Shown one piece after another: positions 25,979 to 34,041 of a stretch of DNA of 47,826 bases. Each line of letters starts with the position of its first letter. Positions within the stretch are counted from its first letter, which is position 1. The notes beneath the pieces were generated by a model, which was given only the letters and a program-made list of their open reading frames with translations, was not told the DNA's origin and did no database searches. The translations under genes and the position numbers were made by a program. This stretch comes from an uncultured beta proteobacterium (GTDB lineage: Bacteria; Pseudomonadota; Gammaproteobacteria; Burkholderiales; Rhodocyclaceae), in NCBI GenBank assembly GCA_903886975.1, contig CAISOB010000059.1:1-47826 (forward strand), read 5' to 3'.

Positions 25979-27402
25979 CGAGCCGCTTCAAGCGTCCAGT
26001 GACTCCGGTCCGGATCTTGTTGGCGAGCGCCTGGCCGGCCCTGAGCCTCGCCGTCACGGCCTGCGTCTCCGGCGGAGCGATCGACGTGCGGGTACCGACC
26101 GTTGCCTCAAGTAATGTCTCAGTCAGCGTACACGACGAACGTGGATCGCTCGATCCCAAGCGCGCGGCAGCCGTCGTGCGCAAGCTCGACGCCAGTGGTG
26201 AAGCCGGTTTGCTGGCGCTGCATCTGCGCGAGGTTGAAAGCGCCATCAGCGAACCTCTGACGCTTGGCAACGATGCCCGCTTGCTGATCGACGGTCCCCA
26301 GACGCAAGCGGCGATGCTGCGCGCCGTCGCCGAGGCGCACCATAGCGTCGAGCTCGAGACCTACATCCTCGAGCCGGCCGGCATGGGCGATCGACTGGCG
26401 GCCCTGCTCGCCGCCAAGCGCGCTGATGGCGTGACGGTCCGCGTGCTCTACGACAGCATCGGTTCTTTGTCAACGCCGTCCGCCTATTTTGAGCGCTTGC
26501 GCGCAGCTGGAATCGAGGTTTGCGAGTTCAATCCGGTCAGCCCGTCGCGCTTGCAGAGCGATTCCAGACTGAGCATCAACAACCGCGACCATCGCAAGCT
26601 GCTGATCGTCGACAACCAGGTGGCATTTACCGGCGGCATCAATATCAGCGGTGTCTATAGCAGTTCGTCATTCGGCCGAAAGTCCAAGACGGACGTACGC
26701 GAATCGGGTTGGCGCGACACGCAAGTCTACGTGCGCGGGCCGGTCGCCGGTCAGTTTCGCGCGCTGTTCGACACCAATTGGCACAGCCAGCATTGCGGCG
26801 ACGAATTTGGGATACCGCGCACCGCGTCCGAATCGGACGCGCCGCGGGCCGGCAGCATGGCGGTTCGGCTGGTCGCGGCCGATCCGCTCGCCCAACGCAG
26901 CGAACTCTACGTGGCGCTGCTCTCGGCGGTTGAACTCGCGCGGCATCGCGTATGGCTTACCTACGGCTATTTCGCGCCCGACGAGCGCCTGCTACGCGCC
27001 TTGCGGGGCGCCGCGCAGCGCGGCGTCGACGTGCGCCTGATGCTGCCAGGCTTCAGCGATTTCTGGGCGCCGTTATATGCCGGACGCGCGCACTACAGCG
27101 CGCTGCTCGATGCCGGAATCCGCTTGTTCGAGCGGCGCGATGCCCTTCTCCATGCCAAGACCGTCGTCATCGACGGCGTCTGGTCGAGTGTCGGGTCGAC
27201 CAATCTTGACTGGCGCAGTCTGGTGCATAACTACGAGGCCGATCTGTTGGTCCTCGACGCGCGCTTTGCCAAGGAAATGGAAGCCCTGTTCATGCTCGAC
27301 GAATCGGCAGCGCAAGAAGTGCTGAACAGCGAATGGCGCCAGCGAGGCATCGGCAGCCGCTTGCTCGAATGGCTGGCGCGGCGCTGGGAATATTTTCTGT
27401 AA
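25975..27402 (+). CDS. Phospholipase D-family lipoprotein (cardiolipin synthase-like)
   Basis: A 475-residue protein with an export signal and possible lipobox (LAVTAC). It carries two HKD motifs of the phospholipase D superfamily: NNRDHRKLLIVDNQVAFTGG near residue 200-220 and LLHAKTVVIDGVWSSVGSTN near residue 392-412. This pair is typical of cardiolipin synthases, which join two phosphatidylglycerol molecules. Anchoring on the outer face rather than by two N-terminal helices differs from housekeeping ClsA, so it may instead remodel envelope lipids or hydrolyse them. Translational coupling to a BON lipoprotein, which can bind lipid, supports an envelope role. Confidence 0.88.
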   Translation: MTSRFKRPVTPVRILLASAWPALSLAVTACVSGGAIDVRVPTVASSNVSVSVHDERGSLDPKRAAAVVRKLDASGEAGLLALHLREVESAISEPLTLGNDARLLIDGPQTQAAMLRAVAEAHHSVELETYILEPAGMGDRLAALLAAKRADGVTVRVLYDSIGSLSTPSAYFERLRAAGIEVCEFNPVSPSRLQSDSRLSINNRDHRKLLIVDNQVAFTGGINISGVYSSSSFGRKSKTDVRESGWRDTQVYVRGPVAGQFRALFDTNWHSQHCGDEFGIPRTASESDAPRAGSMAVRLVAADPLAQRSELYVALLSAVELARHRVWLTYGYFAPDERLLRALRGAAQRGVDVRLMLPGFSDFWAPLYAGRAHYSALLDAGIRLFERRDALLHAKTVVIDGVWSSVGSTNLDWRSLVHNYEADLLVLDARFAKEMEALFMLDESAAQEVLNSEWRQRGIGSRLLEWLARRWEYFL

Positions 27403-27574
27403 GCACGGGTCTCGCTACGGGCACGGCGGTTGCCCGGGCGAAAAGTGCTTCGCGACTGCGTCGGGCGCTGTCGATTTCACGGGCTTTGCGGACAGGGCAG
27501 GCGAAGGCGGCAATACCCGGCGCAGCCGCGCGAGCCGACCGATGCCGCAGAGAAACCGGATTCCCTGGTTCGGT

Positions 27575-28990
27575 TCAATGCAGCTTGACGCGCGGCTGAA
27601 TGCGCGTCGAAAGCCATTGCCCCACGGTCAGGATGAAGGTGCGGATCGTGCCAAGCAGCAGGGCGAGGTGGCGCCGATACAAGATCCAGTAAGTAAAGCG
27701 TGCAGCCAGTCCGTCGACCGTCAATTCGTGGCCGTAGCGTGTCGCGACCTTGCCCACGGCGTCGTCGTGTCCGAGCGAAACAATGCTGCCACGGCCCTCG
27801 TAGTTGAACAGCAGCAGCGTCTTGCCGGCCACGCGACGGCGCAGCGAGACGGCGAGCAGCTTGGCCTGCTGACCTGCCGCCTGCGCGGTCGGTGGCACAG
27901 GCGGAGCGAACAGACGCGGGCGGCAGCTGGCGCAATCGCCGAAGGCGAAAACGTTTTCGTCTTCAGTGGTTTGCAGCGTCGCCAGGACCAGCAACTGGCC
28001 CTGGCGATTGATCGCCAGGCCGTCGAGCGATTGCAGAATGTCCTGTCCGCGCACGCCGGCGGCCCATACGGTAAGCTCGCAATCGATATGTTCGTCGTCA
28101 TCGAGAACGATGCCGCCGGCGCTGACCTCGGCGACGCGCCGCCCAAGGCGGATGCCGATATCGCGCGCCAGGAGATCAGTGTGCACGCGCGCTGCAACGT
28201 CGGCCGGCAAGGCGCCGAGCAGGCGCGGCTCCATCTCGATCAGCGTAATGCGCAGCGGACGTCGCAAGCGCGCGAGCTGGACGCCGTACGAGGCGATGAT
28301 ATCGGCAGCGCTCGCAAGTTCGGCAGCCAGTTCGCAGCCGGTTGCACCGCCGCCGACGATGGCTACGCGAACCGGGTCGCCCGAACCCAGTTCGGCGCGC
28401 GCGCAAAGCGCGAGCAGGCGGCGATGGAAGCGCTCGGCGTCGGCCTTGCTGTTGAGCGAATGGGCGTGGGTGCGAACGCCCGGTGTGCCAAAATCGTTGT
28501 CGACGGCGCCAATGCAGATGACCAGCGTCGCGTAATCGATCGGCCGGCTCGCGGCGATCTCAAGTCCGGCCTCGTCGACCAGCGGGGCGAGCCAAATCTG
28601 CTTGCGCAAGCGGTCCACCGCGGCGAGCTTGCCAAGTTCGAAGCGGAAGTGATGCTCGCGTGCCTGCTGCAGAAAATCGAATTCGTTTTCGCTTGGCCCC
28701 AGGGTGCCGGCCGCGACCTCGTGCAACAGGGGTTTCCACAGGTGCGTGAGCGTCGCGTCAACCAGCACGATTTCGGCTTTTTCGCTGCGTCCCATGTCGT
28801 CGCCGAGTCGTGCCGCCAATTCGAGGCCGCCGGCGCCGCCGCCGACGATGACCATGCGATGCAGCGCCGCCAGGCGCGCCGGCTTGCCGGCGAACGCCTC
28901 CGGCAGTTGTGCAGACCGCGTTGCGCCGCCCGCGAGGCCCGCCTCCTGGCGGGAAATTGCCAGGCCAGTATCGCTTAAATTGGTTTGCAT
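27575..28990 (-). CDS. ndh: Type II NADH:quinone oxidoreductase (NDH-2)
   Basis: A 471-residue flavoprotein that passes electrons from NADH to quinone without proton pumping. Two Rossmann folds are visible: FAD-binding VIVGGGAGGLELAARLG (about 47-63) and NADH-binding VAIVGGGATGCELAAELA (about 187-205). FAD is completed by VFAFGDCAS. The C-terminus (TYWILYRRHLALLLGTIRTF) is the amphipathic membrane-attachment region. The extra first 45 residues are not usual; the start is uncertain, with ATG codons at 28990 and 29035. Together with cytochrome bd encoded next door it can form a short, non-pumping respiratory branch. It faces the phospholipase gene tail-to-tail across 172 bases with no clear terminator. 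Confidence 0.92.
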   Translation of the reverse strand: MQTNLSDTGLAISRQEAGLAGGATRSAQLPEAFAGKPARLAALHRMVIVGGGAGGLELAARLGDDMGRSEKAEIVLVDATLTHLWKPLLHEVAAGTLGPSENEFDFLQQAREHHFRFELGKLAAVDRLRKQIWLAPLVDEAGLEIAASRPIDYATLVICIGAVDNDFGTPGVRTHAHSLNSKADAERFHRRLLALCARAELGSGDPVRVAIVGGGATGCELAAELASAADIIASYGVQLARLRRPLRITLIEMEPRLLGALPADVAARVHTDLLARDIGIRLGRRVAEVSAGGIVLDDDEHIDCELTVWAAGVRGQDILQSLDGLAINRQGQLLVLATLQTTEDENVFAFGDCASCRPRLFAPPVPPTAQAAGQQAKLLAVSLRRRVAGKTLLLFNYEGRGSIVSLGHDDAVGKVATRYGHELTVDGLAARFTYWILYRRHLALLLGTIRTFILTVGQWLSTRIQPRVKLH

Positions 28991-29267
28991 GCCGAGTACC
29001 GTGTGATGAAGGGATGTCAAATCTGCTGCCGGCATCGTTCAACTTCGCCGCTTCGCCTGTTCCCTTTGCAAGTCGGCCCGCGTACTGATGCAAGCCGTGT
29101 TCCCGTGAGGGCCCAGTGAGCCGAGCCTTTTCCGGTAGGGCAGACGGGGCTCGTTGCAAATTTTTCATTCCCTGCGCAAGAATTACCGATCGCTCATCGC
29201 GCTCGTCTCGGCATGGCTGGCATCCGATTTGCCTGTTCCCTGCGTGTCATACTCAAAGGACGACGCC

Positions 29268-29684
29268 ATGAGTGAGCTGAACGATCAACAAGTCGCCACC
29301 CTCGACCGGCTGCTGGTCGAACGCGAACAGTCGCTTAAGGTCGATGTGCATGAACACATCGGCCGTTTGCGCAAGATCGGGGACGTAATCGAAAACGACG
29401 CGGGCGGCGATCTTGCCGACCAGGCCGACATCGAGCAGCAACGCGAGGAAGAGAACGGCGCGGTGGTGCGCGATGTGCGCGAATTGCGCGCCATCGAATC
29501 GGCGCAGAGACGGATCGCGCGCGGAGAAGGCGGCATCTGTATCGACTGCGGCGACAGCATCGATTTCTCGCGCCTCCTGGTGCAACCGACGGCCTTGCGT
29601 TGCGTTTTTTGCCAATCGGCTGCCGAGCACGTCGCGATGCTCACGGCCAGCGCCGAAAGCGGGGTCGCCGGAATGGGGCGATGA
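29268..29684 (+). CDS. DksA/TraR-family zinc-finger regulator
   Basis: A 138-residue protein with an N-terminal coiled-coil region (LDRLLVEREQSLKVDVHEHI and on to about residue 85) and a four-cysteine zinc finger, CIDCGDSIDF then LRCVFCQ. The coiled-coil tip carries DLADQADIEQQ, acidic as in DksA proteins that reach into the RNA polymerase secondary channel. It is shorter than classical DksA (151), closer to the DksA2/YbiI kind. The start is set by AAAGGA before ATG 29268. Its stop overlaps the cydA start in an ATGA, an unusual direct coupling of a transcription regulator to the terminal oxidase. Confidence 0.88.
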   Translation: MSELNDQQVATLDRLLVEREQSLKVDVHEHIGRLRKIGDVIENDAGGDLADQADIEQQREEENGAVVRDVRELRAIESAQRRIARGEGGICIDCGDSIDFSRLLVQPTALRCVFCQSAAEHVAMLTASAESGVAGMGR

Positions 29685-31072
29685 GCGCGATTGTTCCCGA
29701 TGCGCTGATCGCCTCGCGGATTCAGTTCGCCGCCAACATCACCTTTCACATCCTCTTTCCCGCCGTCAGCATCGGGCTCGCCTGGATGCTGATGTATTTC
29801 AAATTCAAGTTCGACCGCAGCACGGACGCCGCGTGGATGGATGCCTATCGATTCTGGGTCAAGGTGTTTGCCCTGAGTTTCGCCATTGGCGTCGTGAGCG
29901 GCGTGACGATGAGTTTTCAGTTCGGCACCAACTGGCCGGGGTACATGCAGACCGTCGGCAATATCGCCGGCCCGTTGCTGGCCTACGAAGTGCTGACAGC
30001 CTTCTTTCTCGAAGCCAGTTTCCTCGGCATCATGCTGTTCGGCGCGGGCCGCGTCAGCAAACGGGTGCATACCCTGGCGACTTTTCTCGTCGCCCTCGGC
30101 ACGACAATTTCGGCGTTCTGGATTCTTGCCCTCAGTTCATGGATGCAAACTCCGGTCGGCTTCGAAATGCGGGGAGGCCGGGCGCACGCCATCTCCTGGC
30201 CGGCGATCCTGTTCAGCCCTTCATTCCCGTACCGTTTCACGCACATGCTGCTGGCCGCCGGATTGACGACGGCGTTCCTCGTTGCCGGCGTTTCGGCGTG
30301 GCGCTGGCGTCTCGGCGATCGCCGCGACGATGTGCGCGCCGCGCTGCGCAGCGCCGTGCAGCTCGCCGCACTGCTCATCCCACTGCAGATCGTGGTCGGC
30401 GACCTACACGGGCTCAACACGCTGGATCACCAGCCGGCCAAGGTGGCGGCCATCGAAGGCTTGTGGGAAACCCAACGCCACGCTCCGGCCATTCTGTTCG
30501 CTCTGCCGGACGAGGCAGCGCAGACCAATCGTTACGAAATCTCGATTCCCGGCCTCGCGTCGTTCTACCTCAAGCACTCCTTCAACGCCGAAATTCACGG
30601 TGTGAAAGAATTTCCTGGTGCGCATCCGCCGGTTGCTCCGGTCTTCTGGGCTTTCCGCATCATGGTCGGGGTCGGCTTGCTGATGCTGGTCGTCGCCTGG
30701 ACCGCGCTCTGGCAACTGCGTCGGCGCGGCGAGCCCGGATCGCTGCTCTGCCGGGTGCTGGTGCTGATGACCTTCTCGGGCTGGCTGGCTTTGGCCGCAG
30801 GCTGGTACGTAACCGAGATCGGGCGCCAGCCCTGGCTGGTATATGGCGTACTGCGGACGGCCAATGCGGTCACCGATGCGCCGGCCGGACGCGTCGGCCT
30901 GACGCTGGTGATGTATCTGCTGTTGTACGCGGTGCTTCTTGTCGCTTTCGTTTCGGCGCTGTTCCATATGGCACGCAAGGCCGGCACGAGCCCGCAGGCG
31001 ACGACGATGAACGCGGTTGCCGATCCTTTCCGCGGCGACGACAAGCAGTCCGGGGTCGACAATCATGCCTGA
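29681..31072 (+). CDS. cydA: Cytochrome bd ubiquinol oxidase subunit I
   Basis: A 463-residue membrane protein with nine expected helices that carries hemes b558, b595 and d. His23 in ITFHILFPAVSIG corresponds to the high-spin heme ligand; SFPYRFTHMLLAAG carries the b558 His; FQFGTNWPGYMQTVGN and EVLTAFFLEASFLGI surround the Glu residues of the heme d pocket. The quinol loop contains GDLHGLNTLDHQPAKVAAIE and is short. Total length fits the cyanide-insensitive CIO type rather than the long-loop E. coli type. The conserved GRQPWLVYGVLRT is present. It reduces oxygen with high affinity and resists nitric oxide and peroxide stress. Overlap with cydB is 8 bases. Confidence 0.96.
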   Translation: MSAIVPDALIASRIQFAANITFHILFPAVSIGLAWMLMYFKFKFDRSTDAAWMDAYRFWVKVFALSFAIGVVSGVTMSFQFGTNWPGYMQTVGNIAGPLLAYEVLTAFFLEASFLGIMLFGAGRVSKRVHTLATFLVALGTTISAFWILALSSWMQTPVGFEMRGGRAHAISWPAILFSPSFPYRFTHMLLAAGLTTAFLVAGVSAWRWRLGDRRDDVRAALRSAVQLAALLIPLQIVVGDLHGLNTLDHQPAKVAAIEGLWETQRHAPAILFALPDEAAQTNRYEISIPGLASFYLKHSFNAEIHGVKEFPGAHPPVAPVFWAFRIMVGVGLLMLVVAWTALWQLRRRGEPGSLLCRVLVLMTFSGWLALAAGWYVTEIGRQPWLVYGVLRTANAVTDAPAGRVGLTLVMYLLLYAVLLVAFVSALFHMARKAGTSPQATTMNAVADPFRGDDKQSGVDNHA

Positions 31073-32087
31073 ACTTGCAAACCCGACCGGTTGGTTGCCG
31101 CTGATCTTCATGGTCGTCATGGGACTCGGCGTTCTTGTGTACGTCGTGCTCGACGGTTACGACCTGGGCGTAGGCATCCTGATCAGTCTGGCGAGCGAGG
31201 CGGAAAAAGACGCCATGATCGCTTCGATTGGCCCATTCTGGGATGCCAACGAAACCTGGCTGGTCCTCGGCATCGGCGTTTTGCTTACGGCCTTCCCGCT
31301 CGCTCATGGCATTGTCATGGGCGCCCTCTACCTGCCGGTGGCGGCGATGCTGCTCGGCCTTATCCTGCGCGGCGTCGCCTTCGACTTCCGCTTCAAGGCG
31401 CAGGACAGCCACAAACCCTGGTGGAATCGCAGTTTCTGCGCCGGCTCCCTGCTCGCCGCGCTGGCGCAAGGTTATATGCTCGGATTGCTGGTCGTCGGCT
31501 TTGAGCGCAGCGCGCGCAACATGCTATTTGCCGCTTGCATCGGCCTAGGCCTGGCCGCCGGCTATTGTTTGCTCGGCGCCGGCTGGCTGCTGATGAAATG
31601 CGACGGCGATCTGCAACGCCGCGCCGTGGTCTGGGGCCGGCAAGCGCTGTGGCTGACCGCACTAGGCATCGTCGGCGTCTCGGTGGCGACGCCGCTCCTC
31701 AACCGCCAGATCTTTGACAAATGGTTCGCCGTCCCCAACATCTTCCTGCTCGCGCCGATTCCGGCGCTGACGCTAATCCTCTTCATTTTCGCCGGCGTCG
31801 CGCTGCGCTCCCTGCCGTCGCGCTTCGATCGCCAATCGCATGGCTGGGACTGGGTGCCTTTCGCGGCGACGGTCGCCATCTTCATTCTCGCCTTTCACGG
31901 TCTGGCCTATAGTCTCTTCCCGTGGATCGTGCCGCAACGCATGGATATCTGGCAGGCGGCGGCAGCACCCGAGTCGCTGATCCTGATCTTGGCCGGCGTA
32001 ATCGTCGTCTTGCCGGTGAACATCGCCTACACAATTTTTTCGTATTGGGTGTTCCGCGGCAAATCACGCAATTTAGATTACGGTTGA
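31065..32087 (+). CDS. cydB: Cytochrome bd ubiquinol oxidase subunit II
   Basis: A 340-residue membrane protein with about eight or nine helices. The family signature VLDGYDLGVGIL near residue 25-36, FWDANETWLVLG near residue 57-68, and LRGVAFDFRFK near residue 104-115 are all present. It pairs with CydA in the oxidase and supports heme insertion. ATG 31065 lies inside the end of cydA. No small cydX-like gene follows; the next gene starts on the other strand 22 bases later. Assembly factors CydDC are not in the window. Confidence 0.96.
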   Translation: MPELANPTGWLPLIFMVVMGLGVLVYVVLDGYDLGVGILISLASEAEKDAMIASIGPFWDANETWLVLGIGVLLTAFPLAHGIVMGALYLPVAAMLLGLILRGVAFDFRFKAQDSHKPWWNRSFCAGSLLAALAQGYMLGLLVVGFERSARNMLFAACIGLGLAAGYCLLGAGWLLMKCDGDLQRRAVVWGRQALWLTALGIVGVSVATPLLNRQIFDKWFAVPNIFLLAPIPALTLILFIFAGVALRSLPSRFDRQSHGWDWVPFAATVAIFILAFHGLAYSLFPWIVPQRMDIWQAAAAPESLILILAGVIVVLPVNIAYTIFSYWVFRGKSRNLDYG

Positions 32088-32109
32088 CGAATGCCGGGAC
32101 AGCCAACGT

Positions 32110-32670
32110 TCAATTGGCGCCGGGCTGGCTGCCCAACTGCTGCGTCAGGTCGAGGAGTTCGTTGGCGTGCTGTTCCTCGACCGCGAGCACTTCCTCGAAC
32201 AGGCGCCGAGTGGTCGGGTCGTTTTCGCCGATGTAGCGCACGATCTCGCGATAGCTCTCGATGGCGACACGCTCTGCGACAAGGTCTTCCTTGATCATTT
32301 CGAGCAGGTTGCGGCCCTCGACATATTCGGCGTGGCTGCGCTCGACGAGGGTTGCGGGCGAGAAATCGGGATCGCCGCCGAGTTGCGTGATGCGCTCGGC
32401 GAAGCGGTCGCCGTGCGCCTCTTCTTCTTGCGCGTGTTCCAGGAATTCGGCGGCGATGCTCGCCGACGCGAGCCCTTTGGCCGTGTAGTAATGACGCTTG
32501 TAGCGCAGGCTACAGACGATTTCCGTGGCCAGCGCCTCGTTGAGCAGACGCAGGATGGTGTCGCGATCGGCGCGATAGTCTTCGGTGACGGCGCCCGCTT
32601 CAATATGCCGGCGGGCGCGTTGACGCAATGCCTTGGTATCGGACAGGGCAGGGGCGTGCGAATTGGCCAT
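32110..32670 (-). CDS. Ferritin-like diiron protein (bacterioferritin/Dps type)
   Basis: A 186-residue four-helix-bundle protein. The ferroxidase ligands follow the ferritin spacing: Glu in NEALATEIVCSLRYKRHYY, E-x-x-H in FLEHAQEEEAHGDRFAERI, Glu in LVAERVAIESYREIVRYI, and E-x-x-H in VLAVEEQHANELLD. The first 25-30 residues are a hydrophilic extension (ALRQRARRHIEAG). Such proteins store iron or reduce peroxide with ferrous iron and so protect DNA. The AAGGAGA site supports ATG 32670, not the longer in-frame start. It is convergent with cydB and divergent from the MscS gene across 160 bases. Confidence 0.9.
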   Translation of the reverse strand: MANSHAPALSDTKALRQRARRHIEAGAVTEDYRADRDTILRLLNEALATEIVCSLRYKRHYYTAKGLASASIAAEFLEHAQEEEAHGDRFAERITQLGGDPDFSPATLVERSHAEYVEGRNLLEMIKEDLVAERVAIESYREIVRYIGENDPTTRRLFEEVLAVEEQHANELLDLTQQLGSQPGAN

Positions 32671-32830
32671 GGGGATCTCCTTGTTGGAATGTTGGGCGGC
32701 AATGCCGGCTGATAGGGGCAAAGGACGTGCCGACACACTGGCGACACGCCCTCTCGGTGCCGCGGGCACGCCAAATGCAGCGCTTGCCGGGCCGCCATCC
32801 CGCCTGACGATTGCGAGCGAACGCCGGACA

Positions 32831-33916
32831 ATGAATGAAATCGATGCCGTGATGACTGCTTATCCCTGGCTGGCGCTTGCGCTCAAGTGCCTTAGCGGCG
32901 CGCTGGCCGGCTATATCGTCCACGCCGTCGCCGATTGGACGGTGCGCCGGGCGGCGGGGCATCGCGCGCGCTATGCGCTTGCCGAGCGCGTCTTGCGCTT
33001 TACGCGGCGCCCCGCGCAGTGGCTGATCATTCTCCTGCTGGTGCACCTGTCGCTGGCCGACGCCGTACAGCCCGCCGCGATTCTGGGCCTGCTGCGGCAG
33101 ACTCTGGCTATCCTCATCATCGTGTTGGTCACCGCTTTCGTCCACAGGCTGACCGCCGCCGTCGCCGACGACGTCGTTGAACGCTATCCGATGACCGCCA
33201 GCGATAATTTGCACGCGCGCAGCATTCGGACCAAGGTTCAGGTTCTCGCGCGCACGGCGATGTTCGTTGTCGGCTTGCTCGGCGTCGGCTCGGTGCTGAT
33301 GACCTTCCCCAACGTGCGCCAGATCGGCGCAAGCCTGCTGGCTTCGGCCGGCCTTGCCGGCATCGTCGCCGGGCTGGCTGCCCGGCCGGTGCTCGGCAAC
33401 CTGATCGCCGGCCTGCAGATCGCACTGGCCCAGCCGATACGCATCGAAGACGTTCTGATTGTCGAAAACGAATGGGGCGTCGTCGAGGAAATTACCGATA
33501 CCTACGTGGTCATCCGCATCTGGGATGAACGGCGGCTGATTGTGCCGCTCGAATACTTCATCCGGAATCCGTTCCAGAACTGGACGCGAAACTCGGCGCA
33601 ACTGGTCGGCAGCGTGTTTCTCTGGGTCGATTTCGGCATGCCGCTGGCACCGCTGCGCGAGAAACTCAAGCAGGTCGTCGACGCGGCGGCCGAGTGGGAT
33701 CGGCGCGTATGCGTACTGCAGGTGACCGACGTTTCGGAACGCGCCATGCAATTGCGCGTGCTGCTCAGTTCCGATGATGCCGGGCGCAACTTTGATTTGC
33801 GTTGCAAGGTTCGCGAAGCGCTTCTGGCTTACATGCAGGAGGCGTTTCCGGCAATGTTGCCACGGACGCGCGCCACCTTGACAGCGTTCGGCGAAGGTAT
33901 CGGCACATCGCCCTAG
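32831..33916 (+). CDS. MscS-family mechanosensitive channel
   Basis: A 361-residue membrane protein with four predicted helices before the pore helix. The pore-lining region reads IGASLLASAGLAGIVAGLAA, the Gly/Ala-packed TM3 of MscS. It is followed by the beta domain (IRIEDVLIVENEWGVVEEIT, VIRIWDERRLIVPLEYFIRN) and a C-terminal alpha/beta domain. It opens under membrane tension to release solutes on osmotic downshift, useful after trehalose accumulation. Start ATG 32831 begins the first hydrophobic region; the ribosome site is weak. GlgX follows 125 bases later. Confidence 0.92.
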   Translation: MNEIDAVMTAYPWLALALKCLSGALAGYIVHAVADWTVRRAAGHRARYALAERVLRFTRRPAQWLIILLLVHLSLADAVQPAAILGLLRQTLAILIIVLVTAFVHRLTAAVADDVVERYPMTASDNLHARSIRTKVQVLARTAMFVVGLLGVGSVLMTFPNVRQIGASLLASAGLAGIVAGLAARPVLGNLIAGLQIALAQPIRIEDVLIVENEWGVVEEITDTYVVIRIWDERRLIVPLEYFIRNPFQNWTRNSAQLVGSVFLWVDFGMPLAPLREKLKQVVDAAAEWDRRVCVLQVTDVSERAMQLRVLLSSDDAGRNFDLRCKVREALLAYMQEAFPAMLPRTRATLTAFGEGIGTSP

Positions 33917-34041
33917 CCCTGGCCGGATCGGAGGCGTTGGGCGGGCGGCGGGGCGGCGGATTTCGTCTTCGAACCGTGCGTGCCGGCGGCGAGGGCAAAC
34001 TGGCTTGTACTTCAATTGATACACAGAAACGAGATCATCCT

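Noticed and set aside
27403..27574. Bidirectional terminator between the phospholipase and NDH-2 genes
   Set aside because: No stem with a flanking T-run or A-run could be found in this convergent gap.
27542..28978. 478-codon open frame on the plus strand opposite NDH-2
   Set aside because: No domain or ribosome site; the opposite strand carries both Rossmann motifs of NDH-2.
32088..32109. A cydX gene after cydB
   Set aside because: The gap is only 22 bases and the sequence beyond reads as the 3' end of the convergent ferritin-like gene.
32600..34024. 474-codon minus-strand frame across the ferritin-MscS region
   Set aside because: Repetitive Arg/Gln/His composition and full overlap with the MscS gene mark it as a shadow frame.
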